From: Arachis hypogaea
Lineage: Eukaryota > Streptophyta > Magnoliopsida > Fabales > Fabaceae
Assembly: GCF_003086295.3 (NCBI RefSeq)
Contig: NC_092042.1
Location: 46,250,137-46,314,136 of the forward strand
Reading direction: 5' to 3'
Length of the DNA: 64,000 nt
The translations under genes and the position numbers were made by a program. Of the stretch, positions 11,227 through 23,281 are shown one piece after another. Position 1 is the first letter of the stretch, and every line of letters starts with the position of its first letter. The notes under the pieces are model-generated. The model ran no database searches and was not told the origin of the DNA. It saw nothing but the letters and a program-made list of their open reading frames with translations.

Positions 11227-11629
11227 GTGACGCCCTACATACAGCTTGCCATGGAAAGGAGTATGAAGGATTGGATGAAGGCAGTAGGAAAGCAGAAATT
11301 CAGAAAGAACAAAGCATCTCCATACACTTATCTGAAATCCCCACCAATGAATTACATAAGTATCTCTATCTTTATTTTATGCTTTATTTATCCTTATTTT
11401 CGAAAACCAATATAACCATTAGAATCTGCCTGAATGAGATTTACAAGATGACCATAGCTTGCTTCAAACCAACAATCTCTGTGGGATCGACCCTTACTCA
11501 CATAAGGTATTACTTGACGACCCAGTGCACTTGCTAGTTAGTTGTGCGAAGTTGTGACAAAGTGTAATTCACATTTGAGAGCACCAAGTTTATTGGTGCC
11601 ATTGTTGATGATCACAATTTTGTGCACCA
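11227..11629 (+). repeat. Truncated LTR remnant of the A/B LTR family
   Basis: These 403 bp match, on the opposite strand, the terminal part of the LTRs at 13794, 18553 and 39235 (shared ATACAGCTTGCCATGGAAAG, GGGATCGACCCTTACTCAC and the end TGTGCACCA). The missing 5' part should lie left of element I, which appears to have inserted here. It sits inside element H's 3' region. Confidence 0.85.
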
Positions 11630-13481
11630 GAACACATGCTATTTCTTTTGCTTATGTGGTTTCTGTCTTTACCCAGCCAATGTGTGTGTTCTAAATCCTA
11701 CGCACTAAGACAACACACGTTGTCTTTTATCATACCACACTGTTACGACTTTTTCCTCAATTCTTGTTCATTTGTTTTCTACAGTAACCCGAGCCCCAGT
11801 GCCCACTAGCTGAAGGTGGAGCTTCATAGTTCTTCACCCTCGGATTGAGTGCATGTACAGACGACCATGCAACGTTTAAATTTAGGGGAGGATCCGCAAT
11901 TTTTAGGGCGTAAATTTTTCCTTCTCAACACTTTGCATCATTTTCTTGTTTTTATAGCTATATTTTTATGAATATTTGTTCAGTATTTCGTTATGTTGTA
12001 CTTTGCTTAGTTGCTTGTATATATCATAGTTTGCTCATAACTTTATAGTAGTAAATATTTGCATGTTACCTAGTATAGAAAATAAGTTGGTAAAAACAAC
12101 AAAGAATTTTCAAGAGATCCCTTTTAGGGCGTTCCTTTGATTAGATTTGAAACTTATTTTTCAACTTGCTTGAAGTATTTTTATGGAACATAGAAAAGAG
12201 CTTAAACAAAAACACCTAATGAGAATTGAGCTTTAATTGTGTGGTTGCACATTTTTAACCACAAAATTTGTTCTTGTGTGTCATACTCCTTTATGATTAT
12301 AATCTTAGATTTGCTTGAATCTTTATGTCCTATATTTGATGTTTTGAATGCAGTTAGTATGATTGAGGCCATTTTTGAATTGAACTCACTATCCCATATG
12401 GCCAACCCTTGCATCTACCTTTGTAAACTACTTTTGAGCCTTTTAATTCCCCTTTTGTTCTATTTTTAAACATATCTTTTGCCCTAAGTAAAAAATCATT
12501 AATGTCCATGGATAGTATCTTTGATTAGCTTGGGTTGAGGAGTGTGTGTTATTCAAGTGTGGGGGAAATTTTGGGAAAATATTGGTAATAAGTGCTTTGG
12601 GTGTTCATTGAAAAATTTTGACAAAATGGGTAAACACTCATGCATTCATCAGTTAAAACATGTGCACTTCTTTTTGGTGATAAAAGAAAAAGAGAAATTT
12701 TGGTGTACATACTTTGTTTATAAAAAAAAAAAGAAAGAAAGAAAGAAAAAGAAAAGAAAAGAAAAGAAAAGAAATGACAATAAGAATGTAAATAAAGAAT
12801 GCATATGTATGTGAATTAGAAAGAAGATGCATAAGTAAATGTGAGAAAAGAAATGAATGGGAAGTCAGGTTATTTTCTTTTGTATAAATAGGTTAATATA
12901 GGATTAGGTGGGACACTTGACCTAATCAAAGATCCAATCCACTAGTCCACTTAACCATATTAATCCTACCCTTATCCTAACCCCATTACAACCCTCCAAA
13001 GACCTCATGATATTTGCATTCATGCATCAAGTATTTGTTGATTGTTAGATGACTAGCAAATCCTAAAAAACATTACTAACAGGAGAATTGAGTGATTAAG
13101 CCCTAAACACTGAGCGACCATAGTGTATACACATTCGGTGAGGGGTTCAATCACTTAATTCTATGATTCCTTTTCTCATCTTGTATGTTCTTACAAGTTG
13201 TTAAATTCAATTTTTGAAAACTTCAAATCAAATCTTTGGACATTGGCCATATTGCTATATTTTCTTGCCATAGCCCTAAGAATTTATTTTGGATTGATTG
13301 GAATTCTCTTGTTTGTTTTTTCCAAACTCCATAGGGAACCCTAGTATAGGTATGGGTAGATAGCGTTTATCATAGTTGCATGCATATAGGTAGTTGCATT
13401 GAATAAGTTGTTTGCCCTTTTACTCTTCTTCTTTGATTGTGATTAGCATGAGGACATGCTATAGTTTAAGTGTGGGGAAAT
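11630..13481 (+). other. 3' noncoding region of element H with PPT
   Basis: No gene is seen. Several blocks match the 3' region of element I, which marks this as the end of a related Athila-like element whose 5' part is not in view. An A/G-rich microsatellite (AAAGA units) lies at about 12721-12775. It ends with the hairpin TAGCATG-AGGA-CATGCTA (13444-13461) and the purine tract AAGTGTGGGGAAAT (13468-13481). Confidence 0.7.
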
Positions 13482-13793
13482 TGATGAATCTATATTTAAT
13501 GATAAATTTTGGATTGATTTGAGGGATTTCATCATATAAACCCACATTTATTCATCCAAATAGCATACTTTTGTGTTCTCTCCCTAAATTGAGCTTAATT
13601 GTGAAAACATGCTATTTTGTGCTTAATTTGATCAATTTTATTCAACTTTTATTCCATTCAATGCCTTGACATTTTTTATGAGCGATTTCAGGTATAATAG
13701 GTTGGAATGGCTTAATGAGAGTGGAGGAGAAGCATGCAATAGGGAGAAAACATGAAGAAATAAAAGGAGAAACACACAGCCATATGTGCATAC
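13482..13793 (+). repeat. Element H 3' LTR, segment 1 of 3
   Basis: It begins TGATGAATCTATATTT right after the polypurine tract. It is interrupted by element A after 13793, with CATAC as the flanking 5-mer. It continues at 40897. Confidence 0.8.
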
Positions 13794-15455
13794 TGGTGCA
13801 CGAAATTGTGATCATCAACAATGGCTCTAATGACTTGGTGCTCTCAAACGTGAATCACACTTTGTCACAACTCCGCACAACTAACCAGCAAGTGCACTGG
13901 GTCGTCCAAGTAATACCTTACGTGAGTAAGGGTCGATCCCACGGAGATTGTTGATATGAAGCAAGCTATGGTCATCTTGTAAATCGCAGTCAGGCAGATT
14001 ATAATGGTTATAAAGGTTTTCAAAAATTAATAATAAAAAAAGCATAAAATAAAGATAGAGATACTTATGTAAATCATTGGCGGGAATTTCAGATAAGTGT
14101 ATGGAGATGCTTTGTCCCTGTTAAATCTCTGCAACAAACTGCTTTCTTACTTTCAATCCTTCATATTCCTTTCTATGGCAAGCTGTATATAGGGCATTAC
14201 CGTTGGCAATGGCTACATCCCATCCTATCAGTGAAAATGGTCCAAATGCTCTGTCACAGCACAGCTAATCATCTGTCGGTTCTCGATCATGTCGAAATAG
14301 AATCCATTGATTCTTTTGCGTTTGTCATCACGCCCAACAATCGCGAGTTTGAAGCTCGTCACAACCATTCGATCTCTGAATCCTACTGGAATACCACAGA
14401 CAAGGTTTAGACTTTCCAGATCCTCAAGAGTGGCTGCCAAAGGGTTCTAGCTTATACCACGAAGATTCTGGTTAGGGAATCCAAAGGATACTCGCTCGTT
14501 CTAAGGTAGAACGGAAGTGGTTGTCAATCACGCGTTCATAGGTGAGAATGATGATGAGTGTCACGGATCATCACATTCATCATGTTGAAGTGCAACGAAT
14601 ATCTTAGAGTAAGAATAAGCATGAATTGAATGGAAAATAGTAGTAATTGCATTAACACTCGAGGTGCAGCAGAGCTCCACACCCTTAATCTATGATGTGT
14701 AGAAACTCCACCGTTGAAAATACATAAGTGATCAAGGTTCAGGCATGGCTGAATGGCCAGCCCCCAAAGTCTAAGAACTAAATGTCCAAAGATGGATGCT
14801 AAGATAAAAGACGAAAACCAAGATGTCTAATACAATAGTAAAATGTCCTATTTATACTAGACTAGCTACTAGGGTTTACAAAAATAAGTAATTAATGCAG
14901 AAATGCACTTCCGGGGCCCACTTGGTGTATGCTTGAGCTGAGCTTGAGCTTTACACGTGCAGAGGCTTCTCTTGGAGTTAAACGCCAAGTTGTAACGTGC
15001 TTTTGGCATTTAACTCTGGTTTATGACGTGTTTATGGCGTTTGACTCCAGAATGCAGCATGGAACTGAAGTTAAACGCCAGTTTGCGTTATTTAAGCTCG
15101 AATAAAGTATGGACAATTATATATTTCTGGAAAGCTCTGGATGTCTACTTTCCAACGACGTTGAGAGCGCGCCATTTGGAGTTATGTAGCTCCAGAAAAT
15201 CTATTTCGAGTGCAAGGAGGTCAGAATCCAACAGCATCAGCAGTCCTTTGTCAGCCTTCTATCAGAGTTTTGCTCAAGTCCCTCAATTTCAATCAGAAAA
15301 TACCTGAAATCACAGAAAAACACACAAACTCATAGTAAAGTCCAGAAATGTGAATTTTTCTTGAAAACTAATGAAAACATCCCTAAAAGTAGCTAGATCC
15401 TACTAAAAACTACCTAAAAACAATGCCAAAAAGCGTATAAATTATCCGCTCATCA
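13794..15455 (-). repeat. 3' LTR of element A
   Basis: On the minus strand it reads TGATGAGCGGATAATTTATACG ... CGTGCACCA. A TATA box (TATAAATAG) lies at 14848-14856. A small hairpin GGCTG-GCCATT-CAGCC lies about 90 bases downstream of it (14742-14763). TGGCGTTT-type palindromes lie upstream of the TATA (about 14965-15085). Confidence 0.9.
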
Positions 15456-16563
15456 CAACACCAAACTTAAATTGTTGCTTGTCCCCAAGCAACTGAAAAT
15501 CAAATAGGATAAAAAGAAGAGAATATACTATAAATCCCAAAATATCAATGAATATTGGTTTTAATTATATGAGCGGGACTTGTAGCTTTTTGCTTTTGAA
15601 TAGTTTTGGCATCTCACTTTTTCCTTTGAAGTTTAGAATGATTGGCATCTATAGGAACTCAGAGTTCAGATAGTGTTATTAATTCTCCTAATTAAGTATG
15701 TTTATTCTTGAACACAGCTACTTTTATGAGTCTTGGCCGTGGCCCTAAGCACTTTATTTTCCAGTATCACCACCGGATACATAAATGCCACAGACACATA
15801 ACTGGGTGAACCTTTTCAGATTGTGACTCAGTTTTGCTAAAGTCCCCAGTTAGAGGTGTCCAGAGCTCTTAAGCACACTCTTTTTGCTTTGGATCATGAC
15901 TTTAACCACTCAGTCTCAAGCTTTTCACTTGGACCTGCATGCCACAAGCACATGGTTAGGGACAGCTTGATTTAGCTGCTTAGGCCTGAATTTATTTCCT
16001 TGGGCCCTCCTATCCATTGATGCTCAAAGCCTTGGATCCTTTTTTACCCTTACCTTTGGGTTTTAAGGGCTCTTGGCTTTTTCTGCTTACTTTTTCTTTT
16101 TCTTATATATATATATATATATTTATATTCGCCACTTTTTTTTCGCAAGCTTTTGTTATTCACTGCTTTTTCTTGCTTCAAGAATCAATTTTATGATTTT
16201 TCAGATTATCAATAACATTTCTCTTGTTCATCATTCTTTCAAGAGCCAACAATTTTAACATTCATAAACAACAACATAAAAAATATGCAATATTCAAGCA
16301 TTCATTCAGAAAACAAAAAGTAATGTCACCACATCAATATAATTAAACTAATTTCAAGGATGAATTTGAAACTCATGTACTTCTTGTTCTTTTGTATTAG
16401 AAACATTTTTCATTTAAGAAAGGTGAAGGATTCATGGAATTATTCATAGCCTTAAGACATAGTTACTAGACACTAATGATCATGAAGTAAAGACACAAAC
16501 ATAGATAAACATGAAGCTTAAAAACCGAAAAACAGAGAAATAAGAACAAGGAATGAGTCCACC
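15456..16563 (-). other. PPT, PPT hairpin and 3' noncoding region of element A (copy 1)
   Basis: On the minus strand the LTR is preceded by AAGTTTGGTGTTG and, further up, by a perfect hairpin GTTGCTTG-GGGA-CAAGCAAC (15474-15493). The rest is noncoding and contains an AT microsatellite at about 16101-16122. Confidence 0.75.
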
Positions 16564-17721
16564 TTAGTGATGGTGGTGCCTTCTCCTTGAAGGACCAATG
16601 ATGTCCTTGAGCTCTTCTATGTCTCTTCCTTGCCTTTTTTGCTCCTCCCTCATTGCTCTTTGATCTTCTCTAATCTCATGGAGAATGATGGAGTGCTCTT
16701 GGTGTTCCACCTTTAGTTAGTCCATGTTATAACTCAAGTCTTCTAGAGAAGTGTTGAGTTGTTCCCAATAGTTGTTGGGAGGAAAGTGCATCCCTTGAGG
16801 CATCTCAAGAATTTCTTGATGATGAGCTTCCTCATGTGTCTCTTGAGATCCATGAATGGGATCTCTTATTTGCTCCATCCTCTTCTTAGTGATGGGCTTA
16901 TCCTCTTCAATGAGAATGTCTCCTTCTATGATAACTCCAGCTGAGTAACATAGATGGCAAATAAGATGAGGAAAAGCTAGCCTTGCCATGGTGGAGGACT
17001 TTTCGGCTATTTTGTAGAATTCAAGAGAAATGACTTCATGAACTTCTACTTCCTCTCCAATCATGATGCTATGGATCATGATGGCTTGATCCACAGTAAC
17101 TTCAGATCGGTTGCTAGTGGGGATGATGGAGCGTTGAATGAACTCCAACCATTCTCTAGCCACAGGCTTTAGGTCCAGTCTTCTTAATTGAACCGGCTTG
17201 CCTTTTGAGTCTCTTTTCTATTGAGTTCCTTCCACACATATGTCCATAAGAACTTGGTCCAATATTTGATCAAAGTTGACCCTTCTAGTGTAGGGGCATA
17301 CATCTTCTTGAATCATAGGCAAGTTGAATGCCAACCTCACATTTTCCGGACTGAAATCTAAGTATTTCCCCCAAACCATTGTAAGATAATTCTCTGGATT
17401 CGGGTTCATACTTTGATCATGGTTCCTAGTGATCCATGCATTGGCATAGAACTCTTGAATCATTAGGATTCCGACTTGTTGAATAGGGTTGGTCAGAACC
17501 TTCCAACCTCTTCTTTGGATCTCATGTCATATCTCCGGATACTCATTTTTCTTGAGCTTGAAAGGGACCTCGGGGATCACCTTCTTTTTGGCCACAACTT
17601 CATAGAAGTGGTCTTGATGGGCTTTTGAGATGAATCTCTCCATCTCCCATGACTCGGAGGTGGAAGCTTTTATCTTTCCTTTCCCTTTTCTAGAGGTTTC
17701 TCCGGCCTTAGGTGCCATCAA
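16564..17721 (-). pseudogene. env-like ORF of element A, copy 1 (three nonsense codons)
   Basis: It starts at ATG 17721 or the next Met (MMAPKAGETSRKGKGKIKAS). It runs in one frame through FISKAHQDHFYEVVAKKK, NPENYLTMVWGKYLDFSPENVRLAFNLP, VAREWLEFIQRSIIPTSN and SVARL/FPHLICHLCYSAGV-like blocks to an acidic, Gln-rich end, EEQKRQGRDIEELKD. Stops lie at 17527-17529 (TGA), 17218-17220 (TAG) and 16717-16719 (TAA). The first two fit former Trp codons and the third a former Gln. Position and layout match the env-like ORF of element I, although the proteins look only distantly alike. No membrane helix is evident. Confidence 0.7.
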
Positions 17722-18234
17722 TGGTTATGGAAAAACAAAAAAGCTATGCTTTTACCACACCAAACTTAGAATATTGCTCACCCTCGAGCAAAGGAAGAAA
17801 GAATAGAAGAAGAAGAAGAAAATATAGAGGAGAGGGAGAGAGATGAATATTCGACCAAGGGGAAGAAGAGAGGGTTGTGTTGTGTGAAAAGGAAGAAGGA
17901 TGGAGGGGTTTATATAGTGAAGGGAGAGGGAGTTGGTTCGGCCATTTAGGGTGGGTTTGGGTGGGAAAGAGATTTTGAATTATGAAGGTAGGTGGGGTTT
18001 ATGGGGAAGAGTGGATGGATGTGAATGGTGAAGAGGTGATGGGGAAGAGAGATTGAGGTGATTGGTGAATGGTTTTGGGGAAGAGTGTTTATTGGATTGT
18101 GTGAAAAGGAGGGAGAGGGTGAGTTGAGGTAGGTAGGGATACTGTGGGGTCCTGTGGGGTCCACAGATCCTGAGGTGTCAAGGATTTACATCCCTGCACC
18201 AATGAGGCGTGTAAAACACCCTCTGCATGCAATC
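17722..18234 (-). other. Pyrimidine-rich leader upstream of the env-like ORF
   Basis: No gene is seen. On the minus strand it is rich in CT and CCA (ATCTCTCTTCCCCATCACC-like), like a 5' untranslated region. It contains the internal TATA candidate. Confidence 0.4.
17909..17917 (-). promoter_or_regulatory. Candidate internal TATA box for the env-like ORF
   Basis: On the minus strand CTATATAAA is followed by a CT-rich leader and then the env-like ATG, 188 bases downstream. This resembles a core plant promoter. The second copy is at 27813-27821. Confidence 0.4.
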
Positions 18235-18480
18235 CTAGCGTTTAACGCCAGATTGATGCTTGTTTCTGGCGTTAAATGCCAGTTCTATGCTTGTTTTGGG
18301 CGTTCAACGCCAGTCTGCAGCATGTTTCTGCCATTGAATGCCAGCTTTCCTCAGGGTGCAATCCTGGCGTTTAATTGCCAGATTGCTGCATGTTTCTAGC
18401 GTTCAATGCCAGATCCATGCTCTTTTCTGGCGTTGAATGCCAGCCAGATGCTCCTTACTGGCGTTTAAACGCCAGTAAGC
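18235..18480. repeat. Array of eight TGGCGTTNAACGCCAG palindromes
   Basis: Eight units of about 16 bp occur every 25-40 bases, each an imperfect inverted repeat around GTTNAAC. They are separated by ATGCTTGTTTC-like spacers. The last unit is a perfect 20 bp palindrome, ACTGGCGTTTAAACGCCAGT (18457-18476). A second copy is at 28139-28384. Weaker units occur in the LTRs of A and B. Confidence 0.9.
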
Positions 18481-18547
18481 CCTTCCTCCAGGGTGTGCTA
18501 TTTCTTCTGCTGATTTTGATTCTATTTTTAATTTTAGTATTTATTTT

Positions 18548-18552
18548 GTGAC
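18548..18552. other. Target-site duplication of element B, left copy
   Basis: GTGAC abuts the LTR end here and again after the far LTR at 35243-35247. The tandem duplication also copied it to 28452-28456. Confidence 0.85.
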
Positions 18553-20193
18553 TGGTGCACGAAATTGTGATCATCAACAATGGCTCCAAAGACTTGGTGC
18601 TCTTAAACATGAATCACACTTTGTCACAACTCCGCACAACTAACCAGCAAGTGTACTGGGTCGTCCACGTAATACCTTACGTGAGTAATGGTAGATCCCA
18701 CGGAGATTGTTGGTATGAAGCAAGCTATGGTCATCTTGTAAATCTCAGTCAAGCGGATTTAAATGGCTATGGAGTTTTCAAAAATATAAAGATAAATAAA
18801 GCATAAAATAAAGATAGAGATACTTATGTAAATCAATGGTGGGAATTTCAGATAAGCGTATGGAGATGCTTGTTCCTTCTGAATCTCTGCTTTCCTACTA
18901 CTTTCATCCAATCCTTCTTACTCCTTTCCATGGCAAGCTGTATGTTGGGGGATCACCGTTGACGATGGCTACCGTCCGTCTTCTCAGTGAAAATGTTCCA
19001 AATGCTCTGTCACGGCACGGCTAATCATCTGTCGGTTCTCGATCATGTTGGAATAGAATCCCTTAATTCTTTTGCGTTTGTCATCACGCCCAACAATTGC
19101 GAGTTTGAAGCTCGTCACAGTCATTCAATCCTTGAATCCTACTCGGAATACCACAGACAAGGTTTAGACTTTCCGGATTCTCACAAATGCCGCCATCAAT
19201 TCTAGCTTATACCACGAAGATTCTGATTAAGGAATCCAAGAGATATGCGCCCGGTCTGAGGTAGAACGGAAGTGGTTGTCAGTCACGCGTTCATAGGTGA
19301 GAATGATGATGAGTGTCATGGATCATCACATTCATCATGTTGAAGTGCAATGAATATCTTAGAATAAGAACAAGCGGAATTGAATAGAAAATAGTAGTAA
19401 TTGCAGTGAAACTTGATGTACAGCAGAGCTCCACACCCTTAATCTATGGTGTGTAGAAACTCCACCGTTGAAAATACATAAGTGAAGAAGGTCCAGGCAT
19501 GGCCGCGAGGCCAGCCTCCAAAACGTGATCACAGGATCAAAAGTACAATCGCGGATCCAGAATGTCTAATATGATAGTAAAAAGTCCTATTTATACTAGA
19601 CTAGCTACTAGGGTTTACAGAAGTAAGTAATTGATGCATAAATCCACTTCCGGAGCCCACTTGGTGTATGTTTGGGATGAGCTTGATCTTTACACGAGCT
19701 GAGGCTTATCTTGGAGTTGAACGCCAAGTTGTAACGTGTTTTGGGCGTTCAACTCTGGTTCGTGACGTGTTTCTGGCGTTTGACTCCAGAATGCAGCATG
19801 GAACTGGCATTGAGCGCCAGTTTACATCATCAAATCTCGAACAAAGTATGGATTATTAATATTGCTGAAAAGCTCTGGATGTCTACTTTCCAACGCCGTT
19901 GAGAGCGCGCCATTTGAAGTTCTGTAGCTCCAGAAAATCCATTTTGAGTGCAGGAAGGTCAGATTCCAACAACATCAGCAGTCCTTTGTCAGCCTCCTAT
20001 CAGAGTTTTGCTCAGGTCCCTCAATTTCAGCCAGAAAATGCCTAAAATCATAGAAAAACACACAAACTCATAGTAAAGTCCAGAAATGTGAATTTAGCAT
20101 AAAAACTAATAAAAACATCCCTAAAAGTAACTAGATCATACTAAAAACTACCTAAAAACAATGCCAAAAAGCATATAAATTATCCGCCCATCA
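18553..20193 (-). repeat. 3' LTR of element B, copy 1
   Basis: It is 1641 bp, with minus-strand start TGATGGGCGG and end CGTGCACCA. It differs from B's 5' LTR (33602) by a few percent by eye. A hairpin TGGCC-TCGC-GGCCA lies downstream of its TATA at about 19505. Confidence 0.9.
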
Positions 20194-21293
20194 CAACACC
20201 AAACTTAAATTGTTGCTTGTCCCCAAGCAACTGAAAATCAAATAGGATAAAAAGAAGAGAACATACTATAAATTTCAGAATATCAATGAATATTAGTTCT
20301 AATTAGATGAGCGGGACTTGTAACTTTTTGCTTCTGAACAGTTTTGGCATCTCACTTTTTCCTTTGAAGTTTAGAGGATTGGCTTCTATAGGAACTCAGA
20401 GTTTTAGATAGTGTTATTGATTCTCTTAGTTAAGTATGTTGATTCTTGAACACAGCTACTTTTAAGAGTCTTGGCCGTGGCCCTAAGCACTTTGTTTTCC
20501 AGTATTACCACCGGATACATAAATGCCACAGACACATGATTGGGTGAACCTTTTCAAATTGTGACTCAGCTTTGCTAGAGTCCCCAGTTAGAGGTGTCCA
20601 GAGCTCTTAAGCACACTCTTTTTGCTTTGGATCACGACTTTAACCAGTCAGTCTCAAGCTTTTCACTTGGACCTTCATGCCACAAGAACATGGTTAGGGA
20701 CAGCTTAATTTGGCTGCTTAGGCCTGGATTTTATTTCCTTGGGCCCTCCTATCCATTGATGCTCAAAGCCTTGGATCCTTTTTACCCTTGCCTTTTGGTT
20801 TTAAGGGCTATTGGCTTTTTCTGCTTGCTTTTTCTTTTTCTTTCTAATTTTTTTTGCCACTTTTTTTCGCAAGCCTTTGCTTTTTCAATGCTTTTTCTTG
20901 CTTCAAGAATCAATTTTATGATATTTCAGATCATTAATAACATTTCTCTTGTTCATCATTCTTTCAAGAGCCAACAATTTTAACATTCATAAACAACAAG
21001 ATCAAAAATATGCACTGTTCAAGCATTCATTCAGAAAGCAAAAAGTATTGTCACCACATCAATATAATTAAACTAAATTCAAAGATAAATTGAAAATTCA
21101 TGTACTTCTTGTTCTTTTGAATTAAAAACATTTTTCATTTAAGAGAGATGAAGGATTTATGGAATTATTCATAGCCTTAAGACATAGTTACTAAATACTA
21201 ATGATCATGTAATAAAGACACAAACATAGATAAACATATAACATAAAAAAATGAATAGCAGAAAAAAATTTAAGAACAAGGAATGAGTCCACC
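20194..21293 (-). other. PPT, hairpin and 3' noncoding region of element B, copy 1
   Basis: It is homologous to A's 15456-16563. The PPT hairpin is at 20212-20231. Small ORFs here are chance. Copy 2 is at 30097-31196 (hairpin 30115-30134). Confidence 0.7.
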
Positions 21294-21803
21294 TTAGTGA
21301 GGGTAGCACCTTCTTGAAGGACCATTGATGTCCTTGAGCTCTTCTATGTCTCTTCCTTGTCTTTGTTGCTCCTCCCTAGTGATTTTGGTGCTCCTAATAA
21401 TTATGTGGAGGAAAATGTATCCCCTAAGGTATCTCAAGGATTTCTTGATGAGGGAATTCCTCATGTTCTCTTGATGTGCAGTCAAATGCTCTTCTACTGA
21501 GCTATAGACCCTTGAGATGAATCTCTCCATCTCCCATGACTTGGAGATGGAAGCTTTTTGTCTTCCCTTTTCTCTTTTTTTTTTTTCTTTTGAGGTTTCT
21601 CTGGCCTTAGGTGTAGTATAATCACCAAGCATCCTCGTTGCATTGTTATTATTTTCGGCTGCCATCTCCTCTTCTTTTTCAAAAATTTTTGTAAAGTTTT
21701 CTCTGAATTGTTGAATTTTAGTTTCTCTTGACTTCCTCTTCAGAGTCCTTTCAGGTTCAGGATCTGCTTCAATAAGAATGTTCTTGTCCTTGCTCCTGCT
21801 CAT
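21294..21803 (-). CDS. Gag/env-like fusion ORF of element B, copy 1 (169 aa)
   Basis: The first about 65 residues (MSRSKDKNILIEADPEPER ... ATRMLGDYTTP) match the N-terminus of element A's Gag. The next about 28 residues (KARETSKEKKK ... SWEMERFIS) match the N-terminus of A's env-like ORF. The end (EEQQRQGRDIEELKDINGPSRR) matches that ORF's C-terminus. Everything between gag and env, and most of env, is deleted, and the join keeps one frame. The protein is highly charged and probably coiled-coil in its first half. It may act as a truncated Gag or may simply be a relic; no function is shown. It lacks the Gag capsid core and zinc knuckle. Confidence 0.65.
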   Translation of the reverse strand: MSRSKDKNILIEADPEPERTLKRKSRETKIQQFRENFTKIFEKEEEMAAENNNNATRMLGDYTTPKARETSKEKKKREKGRQKASISKSWEMERFISRVYSSVEEHLTAHQENMRNSLIKKSLRYLRGYIFLHIIIRSTKITREEQQRQGRDIEELKDINGPSRRCYPH

Positions 21804-22159
21804 ATGAAAAAAAAGGGAACAGAAAATAATAATAGGGATCCTCTTTGTCCAGATATAGAGGTTCCTTTATGTGAGTAGAAAAGAAGAAGAATAGGAAGGA
21901 GAAGAGGAAAATTCGAACTCAAAGAGAAGGGGGATCGAATTTTAGGATGAAGAGAAGTGTTAGTAAATAAATAAAATAAATAGAAAGAGGTGAGCGGGAT
22001 AGAAATTCGAAAAATAAATTGTGAAAAAGGGGTAGTAATTTTCAAAAATTAAAATGAAATAAAATTAAAATTAAAATTTTTAAATAATTAGTTAATTAGA
22101 AGAATTTTGAAAAAGAGGAAGGTAATTTTTGAAAATTAGAGAGAGAACATTAGTTAGGT

Positions 22160-22735
22160 GGTTTTGAAAAAGATAAAAGACAAAACAAACAAATAAATCA
22201 ATTAGTTAGTTGAAAAAGATTTGAAAATTAGTTTTGAAAAGATAAAAAGTTAGAAAAGATTTTTGAAATTAAAGTTTGAAAAAGATATGATATGAAAAGA
22301 TATAATTAAAAAGATATGATTTTAAAAAGATATGATTTTGAAAAGATAAGATTGAAAAGATATTTTTGAAAAGATATGATTTTAAAAGATATGGTTTTAA
22401 AAAGATATGATTGAAATTAGTTTTAAAAAAGATTTGAATTTTAACATCACAATTAATGACTTGACTCACAAGAAATCACAAGATATGATTCTAGAACTTA
22501 AAGTTTGAATCTTTCTTAACAAGAAAGTAACAAACTTGAAATTTTTGAATCAAAACATTAATTGTTGATGATATTTTCGAAAATATGATGTAAAGATAAG
22601 AAAAAGATTTTGAAAATATTTTGAAAAAGATTTTTGAAATTTTCGAATATGATAAAAAATGAAAAAGATATGATTTTTGAAAAAGATTTTAAAAAGATAA
22701 GATTTAAAAAGATAAGATATTTTTTTTTGAATTTT
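22160..22735. repeat. Degenerate AAAGATATGATTTTG tandem array
   Basis: Many imperfect units of 15-20 bp built on GAAAAGATATGATTTT lie at about 22160-22440 and 22590-22735. They recur in copy 2 (about 32062-32637) and in A's leader (about 38050-38500). Confidence 0.75.
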
Positions 22736-23281
22736 TTATGATGAGAGAGAAAAACACTAAAAATACTCAATGCTTGAAAATTTTGAATCAAAACACATGA
22801 TGCATGCAAGAACACTATGAATGTCAAGATGAACACCAAGAACACTTTGAAGATCATGATGAACATCAAGAACATATTTTTGAAAAATTTTCAATGTAAA
22901 GAAAACATGCAAGACATCAAACTTAGAAATCTTTCATGTTTAGACACTATGAATGCAAAAATGCACATGAAAAACACCATACAACACAAAACAAGAAAAT
23001 ATGAAGATCAAACAAGAAAGTTCATCAAGAACAACTTGAAGATCATGATGAATGCAATGCATGAATGCAATTTTCGAAAAATGCATGATGAATATGCAAT
23101 TGACACCAAACTTAAAACTTGACACAAGACTCTAACAAGAAATACAAAATATTTTTTATTTTTATGATTTTCTAATTTTTTGTATTTTATTTTTATATTT
23201 TTTCGAAAACATATAGGAAAAATGAAATAAGAAATTCTAAATTTTTAATGAGAATTCCAGTGTTCATCAAATGTCAGTCTA

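Noticed and set aside
18235..18480. CRISPR-like array of regularly spaced palindromes
   Set aside because: Plant retroelement context, imperfect units, related spacers and no cas genes.
13799..19205. Short plus-strand ORFs inside the A/B LTRs (also near 23699, 28459, 33601)
   Set aside because: They lie antisense in LTRs and recur only because the LTRs recur.
22558..22875. ORFs in the leader of element B (and duplicates near 32460)
   Set aside because: Low-complexity Phe/Ile/Leu or Asn/Lys strings from AT-rich repeats on both strands, inside a noncoding leader.
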